From Bacteroidota bacterium (GTDB lineage: Bacteria > Bacteroidota > Bacteroidia > Cytophagales > Cyclobacteriaceae), in assembly GCA_018266055.1 (NCBI GenBank), contig JAFDYT010000001.1, forward strand, positions 124,001-188,000: DNA of 64,000 bases. The letters run 5' to 3'. Position numbers and translations under genes: made by a program. The notes beneath the pieces were generated by a model that was given only the letters and a program-made list of their open reading frames with translations, did no database searches and was not told the DNA's origin. Positions 15,353 to 22,624 of the stretch are shown piece after piece; the first letter of the stretch is position 1, and the number at the start of each line of letters is the position of its first letter.

Positions 15353-16051
15353 ATGAGGAATAAGTTTTATTTATTGTGTGCACTGATGATCGTCTTTGCC
15401 AGTGTCTCCGCCCAAACAGTGACGGTGAAAAAACAAAGTGAACGCGTGAAAGGAGAAAGTGTGGAGGGCTCGGGCACTACCCTTGACGGAAAGCTGAGTG
15501 ACGTGACTGCTTTGTGGAGCAAATTTTTAAAGGAAGTTGGTCGGGTAAAGTTGTTTTCTTCTGACCCTGTGGTAATCACCGAACCCAACTTCAACGGCAC
15601 AGTGTATCCCAAAGGAACGTTGTATGCGTTTGCCTTTGAAAGCGGGAGCACCACGCGTGTTTGGCTGGGCGTTGTACCTAAAGAGTGGGAGGAAAAAGAT
15701 GTAGAGTTTGCCAACAAACAAGTTGAAAAATTGATCTATCAGTTTGGCATCCAGTTCAACCGGGCTAAAGTTCAAAAGCAGATCGACGAGGCGCAGCAAG
15801 CTACGGACGCCGTAGAAAAGCAAAAGCTAAGACTTATCAACCAAAACAAGGAACTGGTCATTCAGATGAGCAACAACGAGAAAGAAAAAATTCAACTCGA
15901 AAAATCATTGGACAATAACAAGCTTGAAGGCGAAGCGCTGAAAATCAAATTAGATAAAAACAAAAAAGCACAAGACTCACTTATCAATGCGGCCGAACAA
16001 ATCAAAAAGGTGATGGAAACACACCGAGAGCGGCTACGCAAAATCAACTAA
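15353..16051 (+). CDS. Exported coiled-coil protein of unknown function
   Basis: A 232-residue protein with a signal peptide (about 1-20, ending VSAQ). Residues 25-130 form a compact domain with a FNGTVYPKGTLYAFAFESG stretch; residues 140-232 are a long charged coiled coil rich in Lys, Glu and Asn. A start 30 bases earlier is open, but the ATG at 15353 places the signal peptide correctly and follows a -7 promoter element. Monocistronic: divergent from the epimerase gene and followed by a strong terminator. I do not recognise a family. Confidence 0.6.
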   Translation: MRNKFYLLCALMIVFASVSAQTVTVKKQSERVKGESVEGSGTTLDGKLSDVTALWSKFLKEVGRVKLFSSDPVVITEPNFNGTVYPKGTLYAFAFESGSTTRVWLGVVPKEWEEKDVEFANKQVEKLIYQFGIQFNRAKVQKQIDEAQQATDAVEKQKLRLINQNKELVIQMSNNEKEKIQLEKSLDNNKLEGEALKIKLDKNKKAQDSLINAAEQIKKVMETHRERLRKIN

Positions 16052-16052
16052 A

Positions 16053-16090
16053 TAAAAAAAAGCCCCCGGAAATTCCAGGGGCTTTTTGTT
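16053..16090. terminator. Bidirectional intrinsic terminator
   Basis: Arms at 16057-16070 and 16074-16087 (14 bp with one mismatch, loop AAT) have A-rich and T-rich flanks on the two sides. It serves the gene ending at 16051 on the plus strand and the receptor gene ending at 16107 on the minus strand. Confidence 0.85.
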
Positions 16091-16106
16091 AGAAGAAAGA
16101 TTCTTC

Positions 16107-19100
16107 TTAGAAAATGTAGCGCACACCCAGCTGAGCCTGAGCCCGTGAGCTGAATTGATCGATCGACCATTTCGCTGAAGGAGTGGTGTAGCTTCCGTTT
16201 ACTGTTGCTACTCCACCTGAAATGGTGCGGCTGGAGATTGACAAACCAGGATCAACGGATGAGTTGATGGTGTTTGGCGTGAAGTAATATACTCCCCAGT
16301 TTTTGCTGATCAGGTTGCTGAAGTTGATGATATCAAAAGTGATCTGGATGGTATTTGTTCTGCTTCCGTTTTTGAAGTGGAAGTCGTGCATGAGGCGCAG
16401 GTCCATTTGATTGTTCCAAGGAGTGCGTGCTCCGTTGCGCTCGGTGAATTGACCGCGGCGTGTGCTCAAATACGTATCGTTGTTGATGAACTGATCAAAC
16501 GCAGCCTTCATGTTTCCGGAAGGATCTTTCACATTAAGATTGTATGGATCTTCGCCGTTGGCTTTAGGCACATAGAACAAATCTACTTGCTGACCATTTT
16601 TCGTCAGGTTGTTGCTCGACGTGATTCCATAAGTGAAAGGCGAACCGGATTGGAATGTAGGGATCAACGAGATGTATGAAGTTCCAGATTGTCCCCAGTT
16701 CTTTTTGTATTGAATGGTTCCAACAATGCGGTGACGGATATCGAAGTTAGAGTAAGTTAATCCCGGGTTGTTTGGATTCAACGCCTGGTTGGTTTGCCAG
16801 CCTGACTCCGGTGAGTTGCGGATACCGTTCAAAATATCTTTCGACTGACCGTAGGTATAAGCGGCCATGAAGCTCAATCCAAAATCATACGCTTTAGAAA
16901 TCTGTGCTGTCAATTGGTAACGTGCGCCTTTGTCGGTATTGGTGATCAGATACACGCTGGAGAAGTTGTTGCTCACGCGATTTGCCGAAGCACCACCACT
17001 CAGATAAAGCGGTTGCACATGGTTTACATCGTAGCTTGCATAAGCAGTGGAGTCTTTCAGGTTAACTTGTTTGATGTAAAGATCTTTCACCGTTTTGGTG
17101 TACAAGGCTTCGAGCGTCAATTTATAGCCACCGCCAAGTTGAACATCTACAGCAATGTTGCTTCTCCACATGCGTGGCAGAGAGAAGTTCTTGTCAAGCA
17201 AATCGATTTCGGTTCTGTTTGACGAGCCGTGTGCTGCAGCGAACGCACCGAATTGAGTCTGGTCGGTAGGGATCGGTGTAGAAGTTGCAGGAGCAATTGG
17301 CTTCGGTGGATTCAAGTCCATTGCATTGAAAGTGGATCCATTGTTTACATACGAGTAGCCTAACCATGCGAAAGGAATTCTTCCGGTGAAAAGACCAGAA
17401 CCACCACGTACAATTATACTTTTGTCGCCTTTTACGTCGTAGTTGAAACCGATGCGAGGAGAAACATACACTTGACTGAAATAGCTGGTACCGATGGTCG
17501 AAGGATTGTTGTATGTAAATGAAGTTCCATAATCAGCAGGGCTCGACGGGAAGTTGGCACGAGCAGTTCCGTTAGGGCCAGTAGGAAGAATCGGCATATC
17601 GGCGCGTAAGCCATAAGTGAATGTTAGGTTGCCTTTGATGATTTCATCCTGAGCGTAAAGGCTAGTGAGAAACACATTAAACTTGGCCGGTGAGTTGTTC
17701 AGTAAGGTGGCGCGTGTATCATCAGTAGCGCTGTAAAGGGCACGCATGCGCGAAGGAGAGTCAGCCAGGAAGTTGGCGACGCTGCTGTAGTCAAAGCGGC
17801 CGTTCCATGAGTTGATGAACACGTAATCGATTTTATAAAATTCGTTGTGTGTTCCTACAGTGATGGTATGATTGCCGGTGAAGTATTTGAAGTTGTCGGT
17901 GAATTCAAACGTGCGCTGACGCATATTGAAAATCCCCGCTTCGCGGTTGGTACCCAACAACACGTGGCCACCATTGATACCATTGATCTGAATTTGTGGG
18001 AAGATCGTTCCGTTCGGGTTGCGTGAATCTTTGATGTCGGTATATCCTACAATAAGACTGTTGCTGGCATTGTTTCCAAAACGGCTCTTCAATTCCAAAA
18101 CGGTGCTGGTGTTGGTATTTTTTTGAACGAAGTCATAGTTACCAAATTGGAATTCTTGAGTAGAGCGCTCCAGGTTGCTGGCTTCTGAAAGAATGGTGTT
18201 GTTACGAATAGCAAGGGTGTGGTTTTTGTTGATCACCCAATCCATGCGGTTGAAGAATTTGGTGCTCTTGGAATAAATGCTGTAAGAACCAATGGCACCG
18301 GGATCGTACGAACTAGCAGAGCCGAAGTATCCGCTACCTGCAAGATTTTGCAGATGACTTACAATGGAATTCGCTGTATTTACATCGAGGAAATAACCAG
18401 GAGCTCCGGCAGGGAAGAATAGCGGCACTGAGTTGTTAGTCACCTCTTCGTTGGTAAACCAGAACAGTTTGTCTTTCTTCAATGCAAAGCCCAAACGGAA
18501 ACCAGTTTGATAATCATAATACGAACTGTTGATGCTTCCATCGCCTACTTTATCAGCGCCTTTGTATTTGCCTGTAAGGGTAGCGTTTCTGCCGAAGGCA
18601 TATACCGAACCACTCACAGTGTTTGTACCGCTGCGCGATACGGCGTTGATACTTCCGCCGGTGAAGTTACCAAGTGAAACATCGTAGGGTGCGATTTGAA
18701 CTTGTACTTGCTGAATAGCATCCAGACTGAATGAGTTAGTGCGCGTGCTGCTGCCAGGTTGGTTGGCCGTTCCGCTGATACCGCCTAAGGATGGGCTAAA
18801 ACCGATAGCGTCGTTGTTGATTGCACCGTCGAGGGTAATGTTGTTGTAGCGGAAGTTAGTTCCGGCAAAAGAGTTGTTGCTGCTTTGCGGTGTGAGTCGG
18901 GTGAAGTCAGAGAAACTTCTGTTCAATGTAGGCAGTGAGGTAATTTGCTCGCGGCTTACGCTGGTACCTGTTCCGGTTTTTTCAGTGGCATCCTGATTTA
19001 CTCCCACAATCGTTACTTCGTTGAGTTGCTGATTTTCTTCTTTAAGGGTTACATCCAGCTTTAAAGTTTCACCAAGTTTCAAACTCAGATCGTCAAACTT

Positions 19101-19361
19101 TTCTGTTTTGTATCCCACGAAAGTGACATTCACTTGGTAAGGGCCACCCGGGTTGAGGTTGGCAAGGAAATAACGACCTTCGTGGTTAGTCACCACGCCA
19201 AAGGAAGTGTTGGTGGGAATGTAGATGATCTGGATTGTTGCACCCGGAAGGCTTTCTCCTTTCGAATCAACAATTCTGCCGCTCACCGCACTGGTAGTGG
19301 TTTGGGCAAAGGTTGCGGCGCCGATTAATGAGGCAATCGCAAATAGTAAAATCTTTTTCAT
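16107..19361 (-). CDS. TonB-dependent receptor, Oar-type, with carboxypeptidase-regulatory N-terminal domain
   Basis: A 1084-residue outer-membrane receptor. Signal peptide about 1-19; carboxypeptidase-regulatory-like domain about 22-108 (SGRIVDSKGESLPGATI); a TonB-box-like LNEVTIVG; plug domain about 125-250; then a 22-strand-type barrel ending RAQLGVRYIF. The GSINAVSRSGTN and NNITLDGAINND segments are typical of Oar-like receptors. No susD-like partner follows, so this is not a classical SusCD glycan pair. The ligand is unknown. It is the only gene between a MoxR ATPase upstream and a terminator downstream, with a 200-base leader region carrying repeated ATGTTAC sites. Confidence 0.85.
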   Translation of the reverse strand: MKKILLFAIASLIGAATFAQTTTSAVSGRIVDSKGESLPGATIQIIYIPTNTSFGVVTNHEGRYFLANLNPGGPYQVNVTFVGYKTEKFDDLSLKLGETLKLDVTLKEENQQLNEVTIVGVNQDATEKTGTGTSVSREQITSLPTLNRSFSDFTRLTPQSSNNSFAGTNFRYNNITLDGAINNDAIGFSPSLGGISGTANQPGSSTRTNSFSLDAIQQVQVQIAPYDVSLGNFTGGSINAVSRSGTNTVSGSVYAFGRNATLTGKYKGADKVGDGSINSSYYDYQTGFRLGFALKKDKLFWFTNEEVTNNSVPLFFPAGAPGYFLDVNTANSIVSHLQNLAGSGYFGSASSYDPGAIGSYSIYSKSTKFFNRMDWVINKNHTLAIRNNTILSEASNLERSTQEFQFGNYDFVQKNTNTSTVLELKSRFGNNASNSLIVGYTDIKDSRNPNGTIFPQIQINGINGGHVLLGTNREAGIFNMRQRTFEFTDNFKYFTGNHTITVGTHNEFYKIDYVFINSWNGRFDYSSVANFLADSPSRMRALYSATDDTRATLLNNSPAKFNVFLTSLYAQDEIIKGNLTFTYGLRADMPILPTGPNGTARANFPSSPADYGTSFTYNNPSTIGTSYFSQVYVSPRIGFNYDVKGDKSIIVRGGSGLFTGRIPFAWLGYSYVNNGSTFNAMDLNPPKPIAPATSTPIPTDQTQFGAFAAAHGSSNRTEIDLLDKNFSLPRMWRSNIAVDVQLGGGYKLTLEALYTKTVKDLYIKQVNLKDSTAYASYDVNHVQPLYLSGGASANRVSNNFSSVYLITNTDKGARYQLTAQISKAYDFGLSFMAAYTYGQSKDILNGIRNSPESGWQTNQALNPNNPGLTYSNFDIRHRIVGTIQYKKNWGQSGTSYISLIPTFQSGSPFTYGITSSNNLTKNGQQVDLFYVPKANGEDPYNLNVKDPSGNMKAAFDQFINNDTYLSTRRGQFTERNGARTPWNNQMDLRLMHDFHFKNGSRTNTIQITFDIINFSNLISKNWGVYYFTPNTINSSVDPGLSISSRTISGGVATVNGSYTTPSAKWSIDQFSSRAQAQLGVRYIF

Positions 19362-19418
19362 GCAGCTTTTTTATTTGCCGCAAAGGTGGAGGGCTACTAT
19401 TATCCCATGTGGTTGGCT

Positions 19419-19533
19419 ATGTTACCAAATCATTAAGATGAGGATCCGGATAACCGCCTCAAATCGATATTCGTAGAAATTTCGCAGGAAAAAGAACCGG
19501 GTAAATGTTACCGGTACTGTAAGGTAATGTTAC
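19419..19533. repeat. Three ATGTTAC repeats upstream of the TonB-dependent receptor
   Basis: ATGTTACC occurs at 19419-19426 and 19505-19512, and ATGTTACG at 19527-19534; the last two share AATGTTAC and are 22 bases apart, two helical turns. They lie in the 200-base gap (19362-19561) before the receptor gene, read as GGTAACAT in the direction of that gene. I see nothing else in this gap. They may be regulator binding sites. Confidence 0.35.
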
Positions 19534-19561
19534 GCGAATAACTATTTCGTAATCGGCGACC

Positions 19562-20551
19562 TTATTTACTGATCGGCACCCGGGTAAGAAGTACCTTGAT
19601 AATATCGGCCGTTCTTACCGCATCGGCTTCGGCTTCGTAGTTGAGCAGTATGCGGTGGTTCATCACATCCAGCGCTACTTCCTTAATGTCTTCCGGCAAC
19701 ACGTAATCGCGTCCGTCCATGTAGGCTACTGCTTTCGCGGAAAGGTTGAGGTTGATGCTGGCACGCGGGGAAGCGCCAAACTGAATGTATTGAGCTTCTT
19801 TATCGAGTTTGTATTCTTTGGGTTTGCGTGTAGCTGAGACCAGTTCAATAATATATCGCTCAAGCGACTCAGAAATTTTCACTTTGTTTACGCCGTCGCG
19901 GATCGAGAAAATATCTTCTTTGGTGAGCACCGTATTTACTTCGAAAGCAAACTGCATATTGGAAATGCGCCGCATGATTTCGAGCTCTTGTTCTTTGGTA
20001 GGATAATCCACGAACACCTTCATCATAAAGCGATCGACCTGAGCTTCCGGCAGTGGATAAGTTCCTTCCTGATCAACAGGGTTTTGCGTAGCCAACACAA
20101 GGAAAGGGCGATCCAACTTAAAGGTAGTCTCGCCTATCGTCACTTGTTTTTCCTGCATTGCTTCCAACAATGCCGACTGCACTTTGGCAGGCGAGCGGTT
20201 GATTTCATCTGCCAGAATGATATTGGCGAAGATCGGGCCTTTCTTTACTTCAAACTTGCCCTCTTTCTGGTTGTAGATCATCGTACCTACCAGGTCGGCG
20301 GGCAATAGGTCAGGTGTGAATTGAATACGCTGAAAGTCCAGGTGCAGCACTTGTGCCAGCGTGCTGATGGTAAGGGTCTTGGCCAGCCCGGGAACGCCTT
20401 CCAGCAGAATGTGCCCATTGGTGAAAAGCCCGACCAGCAGCCGGTTCACCATATATTCTTGTCCTACAACGACCTTTCCTACTTCGGTATAGACCTGTTT
20501 TATTTTCTCTTTGTGCGCCTCGTGCTGCTCCGTAGTTGAGTTGAATGCCAT
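19562..20551 (-). CDS. MoxR-family AAA+ ATPase
   Basis: A 329-residue cytosolic ATPase. Walker A is GVPGLAKT (residues 52-59), Walker B LADEINR (Asp115, Glu116), followed by the sensor segment LATQNPVDQEGTYPLPEAQ and arginine-finger region DRFMMKVF. MoxR proteins act as chaperones that insert cofactors or metals into partner complexes, often with a VWA-domain protein and DUF58 protein encoded next to them. Here no DUF58 or VWA gene is adjacent; the nearest VWA protein is at 52042. Likely monocistronic, with a toxin-antitoxin remnant upstream. Confidence 0.9.
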   Translation of the reverse strand: MAFNSTTEQHEAHKEKIKQVYTEVGKVVVGQEYMVNRLLVGLFTNGHILLEGVPGLAKTLTISTLAQVLHLDFQRIQFTPDLLPADLVGTMIYNQKEGKFEVKKGPIFANIILADEINRSPAKVQSALLEAMQEKQVTIGETTFKLDRPFLVLATQNPVDQEGTYPLPEAQVDRFMMKVFVDYPTKEQELEIMRRISNMQFAFEVNTVLTKEDIFSIRDGVNKVKISESLERYIIELVSATRKPKEYKLDKEAQYIQFGASPRASINLNLSAKAVAYMDGRDYVLPEDIKEVALDVMNHRILLNYEAEADAVRTADIIKVLLTRVPISK

Positions 20552-20599
20552 AGTTGAATCCGATAAGATCGCAATATTATAAAATTTAAGGTTTTAGTC

Positions 20600-20898
20600 T
20601 TAATCTTTAAACGGAACATCTTGCGGATTTCGCCGAGAATCCCAAATCACAAGTACCTCCAGGGTTTGATCGGTGACCTTGTAAAACAGGAAATAATCTC
20701 TAACCAGTTTGCATCTCACCCCTTCCGCGGAGGTCTTTCTTCCCAGCTGTGGATTTTTGAAAGGAGTTTAGCTGTTTGGTGGAAAAGCTCGTTGAGGCGC
20801 CTTGGGTAGCTATAACTTTTATTGCGAATGAGCCAGTATCGTAAAATTTCATCTTTCTCGTTTGCGGCCTGGAGCGACCAAACTATTTTCCGAGCCAT
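20600..20898 (-). pseudogene. RelE/ParE-type toxin, frameshifted
   Basis: The first frame (start 20898) encodes about 48 toxin-like residues beginning MARKIVWSLQAANEKDEIL, then runs out of family and stops at 20716. The -1 frame continues with KNPQLGRKTSAEG, VRDYFLFYKV and LVIWDSRRNP, the classic end of RelE/ParE toxins, to a stop at 20600-20602. The frames join at a run of five T (20754-20758 on the plus strand); adding one base restores a 99-residue protein of normal length. It overlaps the antitoxin gene by 16 bases. Either a recent one-base loss, a sequencing error or slippage during expression. Confidence 0.75.
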
Positions 20899-21116
20899 TG
20901 AGCACTTCTCTTTTTAACTTCTGCATCAGTCAAAAAAATCCCAGAAGCGATTTCTTTTTCGGCCTTGCGGAGGAGAAGTAATTGTTTTTCAGACAGTGCC
21001 AATGTTTTTTTTTTGGATTCATCGCCAATCAGAGTGTAAAGACTTTTGAGCAGCACCTTATCATCTGACTGGCTGATTTTGTTGATCAGTTTCTTTTTGA
21101 TTTCTATTGAGGTCAT
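20883..21116 (-). CDS. Type II antitoxin-like protein
   Basis: A 77-residue, largely helical, charged protein placed directly before the RelE/ParE-type toxin and overlapping it by 16 bases, the usual order for a type II pair (antitoxin first). The N-terminal half (IEIKKKLINKISQSDD) resembles short DNA-binding or dimerisation segments of Bacteroidota antitoxins, and the C-terminal half (residues 40-77) would wrap the toxin. No clear ribbon-helix-helix or HTH consensus can be read. If the toxin is dead, this gene is a leftover or a neutraliser of other toxins. Confidence 0.6.
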   Translation of the reverse strand: MTSIEIKKKLINKISQSDDKVLLKSLYTLIGDESKKKTLALSEKQLLLLRKAEKEIASGIFLTDAEVKKRSAQWLGK

Positions 21117-21141
21117 GATTATTTGAGATTATCAAAAATAA

Positions 21142-22512
21142 CTAAAAAACCACAATCTCGGCGCCCCTTGGGTTGGCCAAAAAGGAGTTCACCAGATTTT
21201 GCACTATTCTATTTTCTTTGCCCACTTTCACATACGCGCGGGCGGTTTCAAAATCAGTGATCGCTTCCTGTTTGTCATAAAAGCCGAAGCCCACATAATT
21301 TCCATTTTCGATTAACACCAGCGATTGCTCTGCCGCTTTCCTTCCCGGCCCGAGAATAGCCATCGAATTACCTGATTCATAAAATGAATCGACGGCTTTT
21401 TGTGCGCGCTTGTTGTACTTCTTAACCGACTCTACACCCTGGCACGCGCCGCCGCATGAGCCCGATTGAAAGCTGAAGCAATCGCCTTTAGCCAGTTGCA
21501 GGCCGCTCAGCTTGGGGCAAAGTTCAAACTCTTTCACCTTCTCCCACCAAAAATTCCAGGCGTCGCCTTTGGTGCTGAAAGTGATGAGCGGTACAGTTCC
21601 TTTGCTTACCGAGTTTACACAGAAGCGCAGGTAGCCGTTGCGGTCTTCGTAGTCGTAAATACCCCATTCCTCGGTTTTATATTTTTGGGCGAGGTTGTAC
21701 TTCGGCCACAGCCGGCGGATTTCCTGCGATTCAAAGATCAGCGCAATCAGCTCGCTGCCGGTGAGCTCGTAAGTAATATGATGAATTTCGTTGCGAATGT
21801 TCGAGCGGTTCCACTCGCGCGCGTCTCCGGAAAAGTGCCCGGCAATTCTTTTTTTGATGTTGATGGCTTTGCCCACATAAATCACCTGACTGTGGCCGTC
21901 TAGAAAATAATACACGCCGGCCCGCGATGGCAGTGCTTCAAATTCTTCCTTGGGCAAGTTGGGTGGAAGGATCATGTCGCCCGAATTGCGCTTCAGTGCT
22001 TTGGCAATGGTTCCTTCGTTGTCGCGCTTGAGCAGCACGTCAAATATTTTAGCCGTGGCGAGTGCGTCGCCGCTGGCGCGATGGCGGTCGGGAATTTTTA
22101 TCCCCAGGCTTTCAGCAAGGCGTCCGAGGCCGTACGAATGCAAACCAGGAATAATTTTTCGGGAAAGCCTGACGGTACAGAGTTTCTTTGTGTTCCACGC
22201 GATGCCGGCATCTTCAAATTCTTTTCTTAAAAAACTATAATCGAAGTGAGCGTTATGCGCTACAAATACGCGACCATCCAGCCAGCGAAAAACTTCCTGA
22301 GCAATGTCGGTGAAAGCAGGTGCTTCCTTTACCATTTCATAGTTGATGCCGGTAAGTCCGGTGATGAAATGAGGAATCTGGCGACCGGGGTTTATAAGCG
22401 TACGATAATGATCGGTGATTTGAAGCCCATCGTGATGATAGATTGCGATTTCGGTTATGCGATGACTGGCTGCATGGCCCCCGGTAGTTTCAATATCAAC
22501 AATCGCGTACAT
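21142..22512 (-). CDS. DnaQ-type 3'-5' exonuclease fused to a GIY-YIG nuclease domain
   Basis: A 456-residue two-nuclease protein. Residues 1-175 are a DEDDh exonuclease: Asp6/Glu8 in VDIETTGG, HNAHFDYSFL (exo II) and HRASGDAL (exo III). Residues about 195-290 are a UvrC/Cho-like GIY-YIG domain: GVYYFLDG, YVGKAINIKKRI and a later EIRRLWPKYN. The C-terminal 160 residues include a cysteine cluster (FQSGSCGGACQG). Such fusions occur in several bacterial groups and relate to Cho/UvrC repair nucleases. I chose the ATG at 22512 because MYAIVDIETT is the standard domain start; nine more residues are open upstream. Confidence 0.85.
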   Translation of the reverse strand: MYAIVDIETTGGHAASHRITEIAIYHHDGLQITDHYRTLINPGRQIPHFITGLTGINYEMVKEAPAFTDIAQEVFRWLDGRVFVAHNAHFDYSFLRKEFEDAGIAWNTKKLCTVRLSRKIIPGLHSYGLGRLAESLGIKIPDRHRASGDALATAKIFDVLLKRDNEGTIAKALKRNSGDMILPPNLPKEEFEALPSRAGVYYFLDGHSQVIYVGKAINIKKRIAGHFSGDAREWNRSNIRNEIHHITYELTGSELIALIFESQEIRRLWPKYNLAQKYKTEEWGIYDYEDRNGYLRFCVNSVSKGTVPLITFSTKGDAWNFWWEKVKEFELCPKLSGLQLAKGDCFSFQSGSCGGACQGVESVKKYNKRAQKAVDSFYESGNSMAILGPGRKAAEQSLVLIENGNYVGFGFYDKQEAITDFETARAYVKVGKENRIVQNLVNSFLANPRGAEIVVF

Positions 22513-22624
22513 GGAAAGGCGAAAATAGGTTTTGTGCACTCAACTTTCAATACTCCTCTCATCACAAACCAATCTTTTCGGTGGCATTCTTTTCTTAGTT
22601 TTAGCTTTTCTTTAAAATTCAGTT

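Noticed and set aside
16107-19361. SusC-type glycan receptor
   Set aside because: No susD-like gene is next to it and motifs fit Oar-type receptors better.
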